Source: Benincasa hispida
Lineage: Eukaryota; Streptophyta; Magnoliopsida; Cucurbitales; Cucurbitaceae
Assembly (NCBI RefSeq): GCF_009727055.1
Contig: NC_052351.1
Coordinates: forward strand, 10,531,203-10,595,202
Length of the DNA stretch: 64,000 nucleotides
Direction: 5' to 3'
Shown here: positions 34,080-46,261 of the stretch, piece after piece
Position numbering within the stretch: the first letter of the stretch is position 1
Layout: the number at the start of each line of letters is the position of its first letter
The notes under the pieces: model-generated
Told to the model about the DNA's origin: nothing
Database searches by the model: none
What the model saw: the letters and a program-made list of their open reading frames with translations, nothing else
Translations under genes and position numbers: made by a program

Positions 34080-35752
34080 TTACTCCTTTCCTGTAGATCT
34101 CGAGGCTTCTAAATTGCTGGGCAATGTTCTCGTTGTTCGACTTCTTAGCTCAGAGGCCAGTTGGCCCACTTGGATCTCCATATTCCTTATTGAAGACGCT
34201 TGTGCTTGTATCACTACGTCATTTTTATCCATATATTTCTTCAGCAGCATTTCTAATGAGCTTCTCGAGGTATTAGATGATGATGGTTGCTGGTTGTGCG
34301 GTCTTGATTTCCCTTGATTGTGGTGAAAAGGCGGATTTCCTCTACTACCCCCTTGATGGTTAACTAGCCCTCCTGGGTTGGGATGGCCTCCCCAACTGAA
34401 GTTAGGATGGCTTTTCCAGCCCGGATTATAGGTGTTGCTGAAGTGATTGTTCTGGATAGCACACACTTGCTAAAGGTTCAATAGGCATATGTCAGCTCAG
34501 TGAGCCCCTCCACAATTGACGCAACTGATTCGGCCACTTGACCCGGTGCAGCGGGTTGTGTTGATTGTTGAGCAATGGCTCCTTGGTTAATTTCCACTGA
34601 CTGGAGGATCGAGGTCATTGCGGCCATCTGAGCGGCCAACGTGGTCATTGACTCTGCAGGGACAATGGCTGTTTCATTTTTCCTTCTCTCGACGGCTCAG
34701 CCTTCATATCCATCGTCAATCTAGTCATCTATATTCCACGAGATGCGGTCGAGGATGACTTTAGCCTCTGTGTATGTCTTATCCATAAAACCTCCTGCCG
34801 CGGAGGCGTCAGCAACAGCCTGCGTTGCTCTGTTCAGGCCATTATAAAACGTTTCCATCAAGACGCAATTGGGGATCCCGATATATGGGTAGTTTTTCAC
34901 CAGTCTCCTAAATCGCACCCAGGCAGTGCTTAGGGTCTCATTCTCCATCTGTTCGAAGTTCAACACATCCTTTCGTCGCCTTGTGTTGATGGCAGGTGGG
35001 AAGAACTTCTTCATGAACCATTCTACCAGTTGCTCCCATGAAGTGATCTCATTTGGCTTCAGTGAGTAAGCCCACCTCTTAGCCTCTTCCCTCAAGTTGT
35101 AAGGGAACAGATATAGTCTTATATTCTTTGGGGTCACGTCAGGTAAGGAAAAATTTCCACACATCTCGACAAAGCTAGTCCGATGGGCGTGTGGGTCTTC
35201 ACCTTGCAGACCCCCCAACTGCTTGACATTTTGAATCATCTGCAGCATTACCGGATTAATCTCGAAACGCGTGTTCTCCTCCACATTCGGCCTCGAGATA
35301 CCAGGCGAAAAGTCATACAAATTGGGTGCCGCATAATCACACATTGGGATGTTGCGATCAGTCGCCAGGAAGACAGGATCCTGAGCCGGTCGAACAGCCC
35401 CTTGGTTTACAACCGGTACCGCATTATCATTGTTGTCCGCCATGCTGGCTGCCTTCTTTCGCCTAATTCGGTTCTGACGTGCCCTTGCGCGGAAAGTACG
35501 CTCGATCTCAGGGTCAGCTTCGAATTCCGGTTCAGCACCAGGACTGTCTCTTATACACATCTAGATGTGTATAAGAGACAGATCCTGAGCCGGTCGAACA
35601 GCCCCTTGGTTTACAACCGGTACCGCATTATCATTGTTGTCCGCCATGCTGGCTGCCTTCTTTCGCCTAATTCGGTTCTGACATGCCCTTGCGCGGAAAG
35701 TACGCTCGATCTCAGGATCAGCTTCGAATTCCGGTTCAGCACCAGGACTCAT
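34080..35752 (-). pseudogene. Athila/Tat-type gag
   Basis: The frame opens at 35752 with MSPGAEPEFEADPEIERTFR. The central retrotransposon gag domain (PF03732-like) shows LYLFPYNLREEAKRWAYSLK, SWEQLVEWFMKKFFPP and ETLSTAWVRFRRLVKNYP. After stops near 34719, a C-terminal piece reads NNHFSNTYNPGWKSHPNFSW, the motif before the nucleic-acid-binding tail in Athila/Tat gag. It assembles the particle core. The coding frame is interrupted by a library junction at 35544-35581 with a ~168-bp duplication. Collapsing that artefact gives one continuous N-terminal frame to 34721. True stops and a frameshift near 34470 remain. Confidence 0.82.
35544..35581. other. Tn5 mosaic-end junction (library artefact) inside gag
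   Basis: The same 38-bp palindrome as at 29474. The flanks 35377-35543 and 35581-35749 are direct copies of one gag segment with two substitutions. Translations across it contain SYTHLDVYKRQ, MCIRDS and SLIHI, which are well-known peptide signatures of this adapter in draft proteomes. Confidence 0.97.
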
Positions 35753-35849
35753 AAATCGTCAGGCTGCTCTCCACGATGAACAACCAGTACAATGAGATCT
35801 GTCCTGCAAAATACCAAAAAACACACTCAAAACATAAACCGTTAACCAC

Positions 35850-35867
35850 TCTCTGGCAACGACGCCA
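35850..35867 (-). other. Primer-binding site, Athila/Tat type
   Basis: On the minus strand it reads TGGCGTCGTTGCCAGAGA, one or two changes from the TGGCGCCGTTGCCGGGGA primer site typical of Athila/Tat elements. It lies 6 bp inside the LTR boundary at 35874. Confidence 0.75.
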
Positions 35868-35873
35868 TAAACT

Positions 35874-37700
35874 TGTTGGTTGGAAAACGCTGATGTGTAT
35901 GATTGATGATGTTCTATGCGATACTACTGCTAGATATGTGTTAATTATGGATGTTCACGTAGTATGCCATACGTTGTCACAAGTTTCCTTCCGATGGAAC
36001 CAAGTGTAATTCCACTGCAAGTTTCTCGGTGTAATCCGAGGTCGAACACAAGGACTGTTTTAGGTTATTGTGGTATGTTCGTGAAACATGCGACCAATTT
36101 TTCAATCTTTAAAAAGGATGTTTTGTGTACAAGTATATAAAATTGCGGTAAAGTAAATGAAAGCAGTAAAAATGCGATAGTAAAATGAAATACAATAAAC
36201 CTAAGCTAGATGATACAAGATACAAGTTCATGATACAAGATGTTGGGGTCAAGGCTGGCTGTGAAGGTTATGCAAAGAACATGGGATGCGGTGACAAGTC
36301 TTATGAACAAATTAGAAAGAGAAAGTTAAATAATATAAACAACGCAAGTCCTCAATTGCGCTGAAGCTATAAATACGGTTTCGCTCTTCCCTTGGCGTAC
36401 ACCTTTCAGTGATTGGACGTTGAGTGAAAGGTGTACGCCAAAGACTAGTATGGCACATGTCTGTGGTGAGACAAAGACTAGTATAATGAATGCAAGGTTG
36501 CTTCCATGTCTGGAAGTACTACACCTTTAGTTAACACATTCTTCTAATCTTCTCTCGATAGATCAGAATGGCATCTTCACTTATGCTCTCGCAGGTGAGG
36601 ATGCCGTCTAGCATGTCTTAGCTAAACGCATTTTATACCTTTAACACTTATTAAGTACTTGTTTGATTCATATTAACTATCAGGGGATTAAAAAGACATC
36701 ATGGAAAAAGTGATTAATGGAGGAACAGAAATAGACAGAGAATGGTATATGAAAGCTATCGAAACATTTAATATGTCTATTAAGCATTTGATACATGGTG
36801 TGTGAATGAAGAGATAAAGAGAAAGTGAAATACAACGATGAAAGAAATAGAACAGATACAAACAAGCGCCAACGTCTTGGTACCGATTTGATGGAGATTT
36901 GCTTGCCGGATTGGATGGATCTGATGGTAGGAAGAGTTTCCCTCTCAGGCTTCTCCACCAGTAGCAGGTTTCTGTACACAGAGCTTCGGATCGGGTATTC
37001 GATAGATTAGATCTGAGACTCACCTCTCGGCCTTGTCTCGTCTTCTTCCCAGATTTCTTCAATTAAACATTTAGCTCAGCCTTTTCTCTCAACACTTTAG
37101 CAGCAATTCACCCCGTATCAAGTAGCATAAGTTTTCCCTGAAATCTATGGGGTATTTATAGGTGCAGGTCTTTGACTCCGACCTTGTGGTCCCCACTGAT
37201 TGTTATGGTAATTCCGAAGATAGAGGGATATTATTCCTTCTGTTATGCAATCAGATCGTCAATTCTGCACAACCGTTAGTTGTACACGTGTCTCGATCCT
37301 CCGCTTTTGCGTTGCTTAGTTGCATCTTTCGATCGTGAGTTCACATGCGATGTTGCTTTTATTACCGCATGCGGTTGAAAGTTAGCTATGGATCGACTAT
37401 CGTATTGTGCCATCATTGCGGTAATCGTCTCTTCATTATTGATTGACGAGCACAATGTGACAGAGATGCGTTGATCAGCTTCTCGTGAGCCTTGAGCACA
37501 AGCGGTGACTTGGTTTCCTGCAAAACAGAGTAAAATTCGGCTTGTCTTCCATCTTTATGGTGTTAGTGGGTGTAATTGCGATCATTTATAATTATTGTAA
37601 TTCTAAGCTAATTTTCATACAATCGGCGCATATTCACTAACTTTTGGCCACAATATCTAGATAAGGTGATATAAATAACTTGTATTTTCACATGTTATCA
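35874..37700 (-). repeat. 5' LTR of the Athila-type element, 1,827 bp
   Basis: In plus text it starts TGTTGGTTGGAAAACG beside the primer site and ends CACATGTTATCA. The last 740 bp match the truncated LTR at 28043. The next five bases, ACCCC, would be the target duplication; the partner is missing because the left LTR was cut. Confidence 0.82.
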
Positions 37701-38444
37701 ACCCCAAGGTGAAACACTGGGTCTAATGTACCCTTTATTCACAAGTTCCTGTAATTGAACTTTTAACTCCTTCAGTTCCGTTGATGCTATCCTATATGGT
37801 GCCTGGGATATAGGTGTTGTACCCGGGACTAACTCAATAGTAAATTCTATTTCCCTGTCAGGTGGTAAGCCTTGTAACTCTTTAGGGAACACATCTAAGA
37901 ATTCTTGTACCACAGGTACATCCTAGGGTCTCAGTTTCTCATCCTGTGAAACTGCTACATAGGCTAAATAGGCTTCACATCCATTACTCAGCAGTTTCCT
38001 AGCCTTCAATGCTGATATTAAACTTTTGGGAAGTATTCTTTTACTTCCAACCAGGGTTATCTCTTTTTCACCTGGTTTTCTAAACACTATTTCTCTCTTA
38101 AAATAATCCATAGTGGCATAGTGTTTACTTAGGAAATCCATACCTAAGATAACATCAAACTCTAGTAATTCTAATAGAATCAAGTCAACCCCTAAACTCT
38201 GATTTCCAAGAATTACCTCACAATTTTTGTAATACTCATGTACCACTAAAGTATCTTCTATAGGCGTAGAGATAAACAAATCCTCATTCATACGCTCAGG
38301 CACTCCATCTATATATAATGCACATATGCTAGATATGAATGAGTGCGTAGCACCAGGATCAAATAATGCATAAGTGGATTGATTACATAAAGTTATCGTA
38401 CCGGTTACGACATCTGGAGCCTCTTCCGCTTCTTGGTGTGTCAT
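37701..38444 (-). pseudogene. gypsy (chromovirus-like) protease and RT start
   Basis: 38444-37923 is an aspartic-protease region with ALFDPGATHSFISS (DPG in place of the usual DSG) and FDVILGMDFLSKH. Then 37913-37701 begins the Ty3/gypsy reverse transcriptase: [20 protein letters not shown], then [10 protein letters not shown] and [11 protein letters not shown]. The RT breaks off at SPWG, exactly where the Athila-type LTR starts, so that element inserted into this one. The rest of RT, RNase H, integrase and chromodomain is missing. A stop separates protease from RT. Confidence 0.85.
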
Positions 38445-38459
38445 AGCGTAGACTCTACC

Positions 38460-39480
38460 CTCCTGCTGCTGCTGTTGGGGTCATCCAGCTACCTCTTTCT
38501 GCTTAGCTACACCGGATCCTTCACCTCTAGTTCCGGTCGCTCTGGGTTGGTCTATAGTCTAGGCAACTCCTCTTTGTTCACTCTATGCTCCATGACATAG
38601 CTGGGGATAATCTCTCTTGAAATGCCCCACTTGTCCACACTAGAAGCACACATTCCTATTGCCATAACACACTCCTGTATGGGGCCTACCATAGTTTACA
38701 CAAAGTGGTCTCCTTCCTATACTAGCTACTGACTCGCTAGCACGACCCGATACTGATCTACCACTAAGTCCAACTGCAGGTCTTAACCTCTTTCGACCTG
38801 AGCTTTGTTGGCTCGTGCCTCCAAAACTCCTCATACCCGATTATCCAGAGAACGGGGGTCTAAAACTCTTACCTCTTGTTTCTCCAGGCGTCCTAAACTG
38901 TCCCGCATTTGGCTGGAGTATATCTTTCCTCGTTACATTCCGCTTAACTCGGATAGCGGTCTCAACTATCTGAGTGAAATTCACCCAATTAGATGTAGAG
39001 GTAACGGGTGTACGTATCTTTCTTCTTGAGCCATTCTCAAATATCCTACACCTCTCCTTCTCTTCTGCAATGATCGAAAGGGCATACTGAGATAACTCAG
39101 TAAATCTTTGCTCATACTCAGCAACCGTCATCACTCCTTGAGTTAGCCTAAGGAATTCCTCCCTCTCCGCTTCTTTAAAAGCACTAGGGTAGTATTTATC
39201 CTCAAATATCTGTCTAAACTCAGACCAAGTTATAGTTTTCGAACTATTCCTTGGCCTCTATCACTTTCCACCACTTCTCAGCCCCTTTCTATAGCAAGAA
39301 TGCCGCTAACCCAACCTTAAAGTCCTCAGGGCATCTCATAAGCTTAAAACACTTCTCAATCAAGTCCAACCAGACCTCAGCATCTATTGGATCTGTGGCT
39401 CCATCGAATGTCGTGGCTTCTAAAGCTTTCAGCCTCTCGATGCCGAATTTCTTCCTGCCTCTATTGAGTCTCTAACTCTT
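38460..39480 (-). pseudogene. gypsy gag with CCHC knuckle
   Basis: In several frames from 39480 leftwards: AEVWLDLIEKCFKLM and FKVGLAAFLL (gag N-part), MTVAEYEQRFTELSQYA (PF03732-type signature), then CVNYGRPHTGVCY followed by a second knuckle-like CGQVGHFKRDYP with the last Cys replaced by Tyr. Frame breaks near 39140, 38840 and 38640 show it is dead. It sits directly upstream of the protease and just downstream of the 5' LTR. Confidence 0.75.
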
Positions 39481-39723
39481 TTCCCTTCGGATCTGGGTCC
39501 TGTCTAACTTCAAAGAGCTCTGCTGGTAAGGTTAACATTCCTCTCCTCAGTTTGCCTGCTCAGCCCGCCACTTCTCCTCAGTATCTTTGCCTAATTATTA
39601 AGTATACATGTTAGGGACTTACTTATGGGACTTAATCTAATGCATGGACTCTCTCTTTCACCCAAAACCTTATGCTCTAATACTAAGCTAGCTCAACCTT
39701 TCCCAAGTTTACGTATACCTTTG

Positions 39724-42122
39724 CTCTGATACCAAGCTGTCACACCCCGCCACAGACCACCCTCTTAGCCTAGGAAAAGGCGTGACTGACAACAGTTATT
39801 AACCCTTTGTTTGACACTTACTGCCTACTAACTGTTATGGAATAACTCTGATACCCATATTATAACTCATATACAGCAGAATGTCTTCAGGCCAAAAATT
39901 TATTAATTCAGAACATAACATGTTTAGAGTCATTACAACATTAGATCATGAGTCCCAAATCCAAAACCCTAATCCCTATATGAACAACTACAACATGTGT
40001 ACAAATATTTACAGTGACCACCTAACAGACGGTTACAATATCTGTATCCTTTAGTGGTAGAGCAATATGCAGAGCTTACCTTCTGAGATTTGACCGCTAC
40101 CTATGAGGGGGGTTGGGGGGGGGGGGAGGAAAACATTTGAAACAGGGTGAGCTTGCTAGCCCAGTGAGTGACTTAAGAAAGATAATTGATTCTCATGCAA
40201 AATGTCAATAAAGAGTTCAAACTGAAATATAAGCTTCTACAGTACTTGTACTGCATTATAAACATTTTCCAAGCATGAAGCATATAAAGTTGTTTTAATC
40301 ATAAAACAGTAAAACTGTTTCTTAGTTAAAAATAACCCCACTGTGGGGAAAAACAATCCCAACACCAACTGTTAGTCAAGAAAGAACCCTTTTGCTCAAT
40401 CTCTGACTCTACCTACGTGTACGTGGCCATACTAAGTACCGTCATACCTTAGGTACTTCTGCTCAGATACCTTCTCAAATGTCCTTCAGTATTGAGCTAC
40501 TAGGATACCTTCTCAAACGTCCTTCAGCATCGAGCTACTAGGATACCTTCTTAAATGTCCTTCAGTATCCGGTTGGTTTGGTACCTTCTCAAACATCCTT
40601 CAGTACCAATAGATACCTTCTAAAATGTCCTTCGGTATCTAGTTGGGCGGATACCTTCTTAAATGTCCTTCTATATCGCGTTTTAAGTAAAACTAGTCAT
40701 AAATGACTTTATCTTTAAAGCATGTAAAGTATAACACATATAAAAACATGGCTTTAAAGATACTAATGCATGCTGGGTATATTTAACACATATAAATAGC
40801 TTTTCAACAAACTTCCCACACATGCATGCGTTTAAAACATAACTCATGGTTTGCTTGGAAATCACTTTGTAAAACTAGCTGGCATGAGAATAATCTTCTT
40901 TAAAACATGCTTTCTGTAAAACATTGTAAATCAAATATTTTAGTCAAAAATTTTTAGTCACTCACCTCGATCGCTTAGGAATTTTTCACTCTAGTAGTTC
41001 CTTTTCTACCTTGGGCTCCCTTTTTCACCACTAGAATCCAGATTCAACTTACAGCTCAGATTACTCATAGTTCTAAACCTTATTTTGAGATACTTCCTTC
41101 TAAAAACATATTCTAAAATGTCTCAGGAAGCTTACCCTAAAATTTGAGCTTAGATCTTCTCGTGGTTTGGCCGAAATCTCAAGTGTTTCTCCCTCATACT
41201 AACAACACATCTTTTTTATCAACGCAATCTAAGTGTCTTCCTCCTATGTAGCCAACACATGAGCTTCAAATTGCATGTCCTCTGATGCAACCACCTCAAA
41301 TGCTTAAGGCTTAAAGCTTCCTCCCAAGAAGACACATGGTTTGATGATGTTTTTTAGGTGATCTCATCCTTTATATGCGTCCAACTCTTGGATGTTCAAC
41401 GCATAGTCCACTACTCAACGCCTAGCAACCCAACTTAGCCATCGCAATCCAACTTAGCCATCGCAAGAGCAAGGCATCACCAACGCATAGGATGGCCGCT
41501 CATTCTCGATGCATGGCTCACTAGGTGACACCGCAAGGCTTGCTCGACATGGCTCATGGTTCTTGGCATAGGCGCTGGTGACCGACGCATGGACGTGCTG
41601 CATAGGCGCTGGCCACTCGATGCATGGGTGTGTTGCATAGGCTGGCCGCTCGACGCATGGTCGGGCTCGGCACATTGATGCTTGGCAGGGTGCTTCGACG
41701 CATGGGCATGGCCATTCGACAGGGCACTTACTGCATAGGCATGGCCCGCTCGACGCATGGCAGGGGCGCTTGGCTGGCTGCTCGATGCATTAGGAAAGGC
41801 GCTTGGCTGGCTGCTCGACACATTGGGCAAGGGCGTTGTGCATCGACTGCTCGACGTATGGGCTGCCTTCCAACGCATGCCTTGCCTACCCTTGTGCCTT
41901 CAAACGCTTCACCCCCATCTTTCTTCCTTCAGCCGCAAGCCATCACCAACAACCCTTCCAACGCATCAGAACCCTTTCAAAGCATTGGTCCCTTCCAACG
42001 CATCCCACACAAAATTCTATACTTAGCTAAATTTCCAAATTTTTTCTCCAAAAGTCAAACTTCCAAATTTCCTCTTTTCTTCTAATTTTTCACCCTTTTC
42101 TCTGCCATTCTGCACTAGTTTC
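39724..42122 (-). repeat. Chromovirus-like gypsy 5' LTR and primer site
   Basis: CTCTGATACCAAGC at 39724-39737 (complement of the Met-tRNA primer site) is followed by TGTCACACCCCGCC, the LTR end. The LTR is colinear with the solo LTR at 21160-23637 until GCACTAGTTTCCA near 42122, where similarity stops. About 80 bp of its outer end is therefore missing or replaced. It carries the six-unit version of the 38-bp array (40466-40680) and the CGACGCATGG array. Confidence 0.83.
40466..40680. repeat. Six ~38-bp units, GATACCTTCTCAAATGTCC type
   Basis: Homologous to the five-unit array at 21560-21735. The extra unit is a near copy of the first (GAGCTACTAG tail). Confidence 0.85.
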
Positions 42123-42434
42123 CAGCCCACAACTCTTTCTTGAATCCTTTGTCCCAAGAGAATACAGAGAGTTCTCAAGTGGTGGTGTCCCTTTTGAAGA
42201 AGGAGGTCTGCGTGGAGAAGGAGATCCATTCGTGTTTTGTTCGAGGGATTCTTGAAGAAAATGTTCTTCAAAGGTAAGGTTTCTGAAACCCTAAGTTTTC
42301 CTTTATTTAAAGCATGCTATAATTTATGTAAATGCATATCTTGTTCTTGTTTTACTGTAAAACTTATATTCAATGAAAAATGGAATTTGGACCGCTCTTG
42401 CTTCCGTTCATGGTTCTCTGCAGTTAGAGTTCCT
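42123..42434. other. Unassigned sequence between gypsy LTR and copia RT
   Basis: Not similar to the gypsy solo LTR. It may be host sequence or part of the neighbouring copia element. No coding evidence. Confidence 0.4.
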
Positions 42435-42895
42435 TCAGAAGTTTGCACTCAATATTGATTTCACATCATTTTTGACGTGCAAGTTCGACCCAAAGATCGA
42501 CAAATCATCTACATATAGACATAGGATAGTGCAAAGATTATTTTCAAACTTATAGTAGATGCATTTGTTACTTTCATTAACCTTGAAACCTTTAGATTGG
42601 ATAAGGTCATGAAAATTTTCATGTCTTTGCATAGGAGCTTGTTTCAGTCCATAGTGAGATCTGTCTAATTCACACATCTTATTTCTTGACCATGAACTAC
42701 AAAACCCTCATGTTGTTCCATGTAAATCTCTTCTTCAAGCTCACCATTTAGGAAAGCGATCTTTAAAACTATATGGTGTACAACGAGGTTATAAAGGGCA
42801 AGAGAAAACAGGACACGGATTGAGGTAATTCTAGTGACAGGGGAGAAGGTGTTAAAGAAATCTACGTTTTCTCTTTGTCTAAAGCCCTTTGCCAT
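42435..42895 (-). pseudogene. copia reverse transcriptase fragment
   Basis: Reads MAKGFRQRENVDFFNTFSPV, then LKIAFLNGELEEEIYMEQ. After a stop and break it reads DRSHYGLKQAP and LCLYVDDLSIFGSNLHV. The YVDD catalytic pair is present, but the domain ends shortly after, without RNase H. The substrate-recognition order FSPVTR...AFLNGELEEEIYM...YGLKQAP is diagnostic for Ty1/copia. Confidence 0.85.
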
Positions 42896-43107
42896 TAACC
42901 TGGCTTTAAACTTATCAAAAATTTCATCAGGTCTAAGTTTCTTCTTTAAGATCCATTTGCACCCTATTGCCTTGCAATCTGGGGGTCGATCTACTAAGTG
43001 CCAAGTCCTATTTGACTTAAGTGAGTCCAGCTCATCATTTATGGCTTCTTGCTATAGGTTGGCATCTATTGAGGACAAGACAACTTTTAGATATTTAGGA
43101 TCTTCTT

Positions 43108-44530
43108 CTATATTATAGATCTGGAAGTCATCCCCGAAGTCCTTGGCAGTTCTAGTTCTTTTGCTTCTTCTAGGTTATGGGTCGATTTCTTTTGTAGAGG
43201 TAGGATTTCTAACTGGGTTAGACCACTGGATCCCGAGCTCCCACTATTCCTTGATTTAAAAGGAAATCTATCTTCGAAGAAGTTGGCATCATTTGACTCA
43301 ATGATCACTTGGTTTACTAGATCATAGAACCTATAGGCTTTACTATTTAAGGCATAACCTATAAAGATGCACTCATAGACTCTACTAGCTAACTTTCTCC
43401 TATTTGGGTCTGGAATCCTTACAAAGGCTAGAAAACTCCATGTTCTAAAATAAGACAAAGTTTGGTTTCTTATTCTTGAGAATTTCATAAGGTGAAGTTG
43501 TGTTCTTAGACTTCAGGATTCTATTCAGGACATAACACACGGTAAGGATGATTTCACCCCAGCAATAAGACGCGGCTCCTGAACTAAGTAAAATAGCAAC
43601 TACTAGCTCTGCTAAAGTTCTATTTTTTCTTTTGGCATTTTCGTTCATTTCAAGAGAGTAAGGTGTGGTCTTTTTGTGTATTATTCCATGTGAGTTAAAG
43701 AACTCATTAAAGCTGTCTGAGTCGTATTTAGTTCCTCTATCACTACGAAGTCTTTTAACTTTTCTATTAAACTGATTCTCTACTTCAGAAATAAATAATT
43801 TGAAGGTATCAAAAGCATTACTTTTTTTTTCCTGCAAATATACAAAAGTAAAATTAAAGCAGTCATCAATAAAAGTAATGAAATGTCTTTTACTGTTCCT
43901 AGTCAAGATGCCATCAAATTCACATAAATCAAAATGAATTAAATCTAGAGGCTCCGAAATCCTAAGTAAAGATTTATGTAGAGTTTTAGTAATTTTAGCC
44001 TGACAACAATACTTGCATTTATCAAATTCATTCATGGATAACTTAAGTATCATTTCCAGTCTAATCATGTTACTAATTAAATTCTTATTCACATGACAGA
44101 GTCTAGTATGCCAAATATTCATAGGACACAACATATACACAAAAGATTTCATTTTATTAAGGTCTAAATTTAATTTAAACATTCCCTTAGTTGCATACAT
44201 TTTCCCTACAAATACATTATTTTTGGTAAAGATATATAAGTCTACCCCTATGGTTTGAGTAAACCTGGCTTTGTTGAGGAGATAGCCCGAGACCAAGTTC
44301 TTTCTTATCTCCGGAGTGTGCAGGATGTCCTTCAACGTAAGGGTCTTCCGGGAAGTAAACTTCAGTTCTACCTTGTCGGTTCCAACAACTTTCGTGGAGT
44401 GGTGATCTCCCATAGAATATTCTTATCCTTAGTTTAAGTATAAGTTTTAAAGAGACTAAGGTCATGATAGACATAGCGCGTAGCACCAGTGTCTATCCAC
44501 CACCATTCACAACCACTAATCACATTTACT
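43108..44530 (-). pseudogene. copia protease, GAG-pre-integrase and integrase
   Basis: At 44510-44470 the protease site reads WWWIDTGATRYV. Then TLTLKDILHTPEIRKNLVSG, a GAG-pre-integrase (MNIWHTRLCHVNKNLI) and an integrase core. The core has LIHFDLCEFDG (first Asp), FITFIDDCFNFTFVYL, RLRSDRGTKY (second Asp) and NENAKRKNRTLAELVVAIL. In that last stretch the catalytic Glu position reads as Lys/Arg-rich sequence (NAKRKN instead of the usual VAERKN). A linker and IN C-part follow to 43108 (VYECIFIGYALNSKAYRFYD). Frame changes at 44410 and 43450. Confidence 0.83.
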
Positions 44531-44587
44531 TTTGTGATCATGGCAACTAATGGTTCTTCTGTCAGGTTCGCCTGTCCAGTAGGACGA

Positions 44588-45302
44588 CGCCTGTTCCTAC
44601 AGTTCCTAGCCAGGTGTTCAGGTTTATTACAATTAAAGCAGAGGAACTGTACAGTTTTTCCTTAAGGGGGTTTCTGTTTTTTTTTTGTTGGTTCTGGTTG
44701 TTGAGCCACAATTTTGACCTTTCCTCTTTGTCCTCTTTGATTTTTGGTCAGGTTTTACCATGGCAGAGGCGGGTCTCCCAGGTACGGCGTTCACCTCCCC
44801 CTCTGGTACTGCTTCTGGGCTTCCTCCTCAATCCTTAGCCAAGTGATAAGACCCACTAAGGAAAACTCCTTGGTCTTATGCATCAAAGTGTTCTTAAAAT
44901 CCTTCCATAAAAGGGGCAGTTTATCAATAATAACAGCAAGTTGGAATTGTTCATCTAGAGATATACCTTCAGTAATTATCTCATCGGCTACTTCTGTAGT
45001 TCATGGGACTGGGCCTCCACAGATTTGTCATCCATCATCTAGAACTTGAGATAATGGATGACAACATATTTCTTCGACCCGACCTTCTCGATGTCGTACT
45101 TCTTTTGCAGGGCATCCCAGACCTCCTTCAATGTCTTCATTGTACTGTAGTAGTCATACAGATCATCAGTCAAACCATTTAATATAAAGTTGGATGTCCT
45201 AATTTCGTTGTTGCTAGTGAAGGCCATTAGTGATATGGCAGGAAACGTCTTAAAATTGTTGTAAATGACAAAACCCTTAGACAACGAACAGGACAGCAGC
45301 AA
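44588..45302 (-). pseudogene. copia gag with intact CCHC knuckle
   Basis: From 45302: FVIYNNFKTFPAISLMAFTS, then NFILNGLTDDLYDYYSTMKT and LKEVWDALQKKYDIEKVGSK, a UBN2-type gag. The zinc knuckle at about 44641-44588 reads CFNCNKPEHLARNC, matching CX2CX4HX4C. Stops lie between the two parts. Confidence 0.78.
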
Positions 45303-45960
45303 ACGGTCAGGAAACTGCGGTCGGGCAAAGAACGGAACCTACAAAACAAAAGCTTGTTATAGACTGAGTCGCGGAGCTTGCCCTTTTAAGACGTTTCGCG
45401 GCTCTACCCAAGTGTACAAGCAAGTCAAGAATTCTGCCACGTCGTCCCCAGGATAAAACAATCCAAAAAGAAAATGCTTGAAAAAGCAGAGGAAAGCGAT
45501 GGCATCCCACCGAACCCACATTGATCTATCTCTTCACTCCCTCCAAGACATGGGTATCCTTTGGGGCCCAAACCCATAACCCAAGATTGGAGTACAAAAG
45601 GGAGACTTCCTTTTCAAAATTCTCCCATGCAAGATTCTCCAACCAAAGGTTGTTCCCTCTCATTTTGAAAAATAAATTTTCACCCAACAAGTATAAGCGG
45701 TGAAACATGTCAATGCATGTATACCGTTGCAAAGATATAAGAGAATGATATACCCTCATTTGAAGGTAAAGATGGGGAGGGGGCTTTAACAACTGATGGA
45801 GGAGGCTATGCCGCCATGGACGGAGGCGGTGGTGGAGGCGGAGACAAGTCAGAGAAAGCCTGGATATAAAATTTTGGTTCGATGTGGTTGTAGAAACTAA
45901 GAATATATGATGAATAAAGTCGAGGGATAATTTATTAAAATATTAGGATATTTTGAAGTG
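45303..45960 (-). other. Probable copia leader; LTR not resolved
   Basis: Upstream of gag on the minus strand. Open frames here have no recognisable domain. I could not find a matching LTR pair for this element within the window, so its outer limits are uncertain. Confidence 0.4.
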
Positions 45961-46261
45961 CCCGTCGCCATTTTCCTCTTTAGAAAATCCTATTCCGCGT
46001 CTGGTGAGTCAATGCTTTGAATTACAAAAGTAAAATCATCGACTGTTGTGTCATGTATTCATTTATAATTTATTGTTCGAAACCCCACGATACCTCAAGC
46101 ATGCTCGGTGAAATTTCCCTTCCCATACTCATAACTTCATCCTCAAACGTCAACCCACGCATCCCGGTTGCCAATGCATTCTCCAATTAGATAATGAATT
46201 GTGCTGAATTTGGTTTTTGTAAACATTACCAACGATCACGAACTTACCGTTTATTAATAAA

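Larger units (their letters stand above)
28043..37700 (-). mobile_element. Athila/Tat-type gypsy element without visible pol
   Basis: Reading right to left: 5' LTR (35874-37700), primer site TGGCGTCGTTGCC (minus; 35850-35867), gag (35752-34080), a 940-bp gap, an extra coiled-coil ORF with a PF20167-like domain (33137-30362), a non-coding tail, a purine tract (28782-28794) and a truncated 3' LTR (28043-28781). No reverse transcriptase, RNase H or integrase motif was found between gag and the extra ORF. On the right it abuts the gypsy RT at 37701. The left side was lost with part of the LTR. Confidence 0.75.

Noticed and set aside
35183..35779. 198-codon plus-strand open frame
   Set aside because: It is antisense to gag, runs through the adapter junction and contains the artefact peptide SYTHLDVYKRQ; its length comes from the artefactual duplication.
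45526..45792. 88-codon minus-strand open frame
   Set aside because: Sits in the leader of a degenerate copia, has no recognised domain and no conserved partner.
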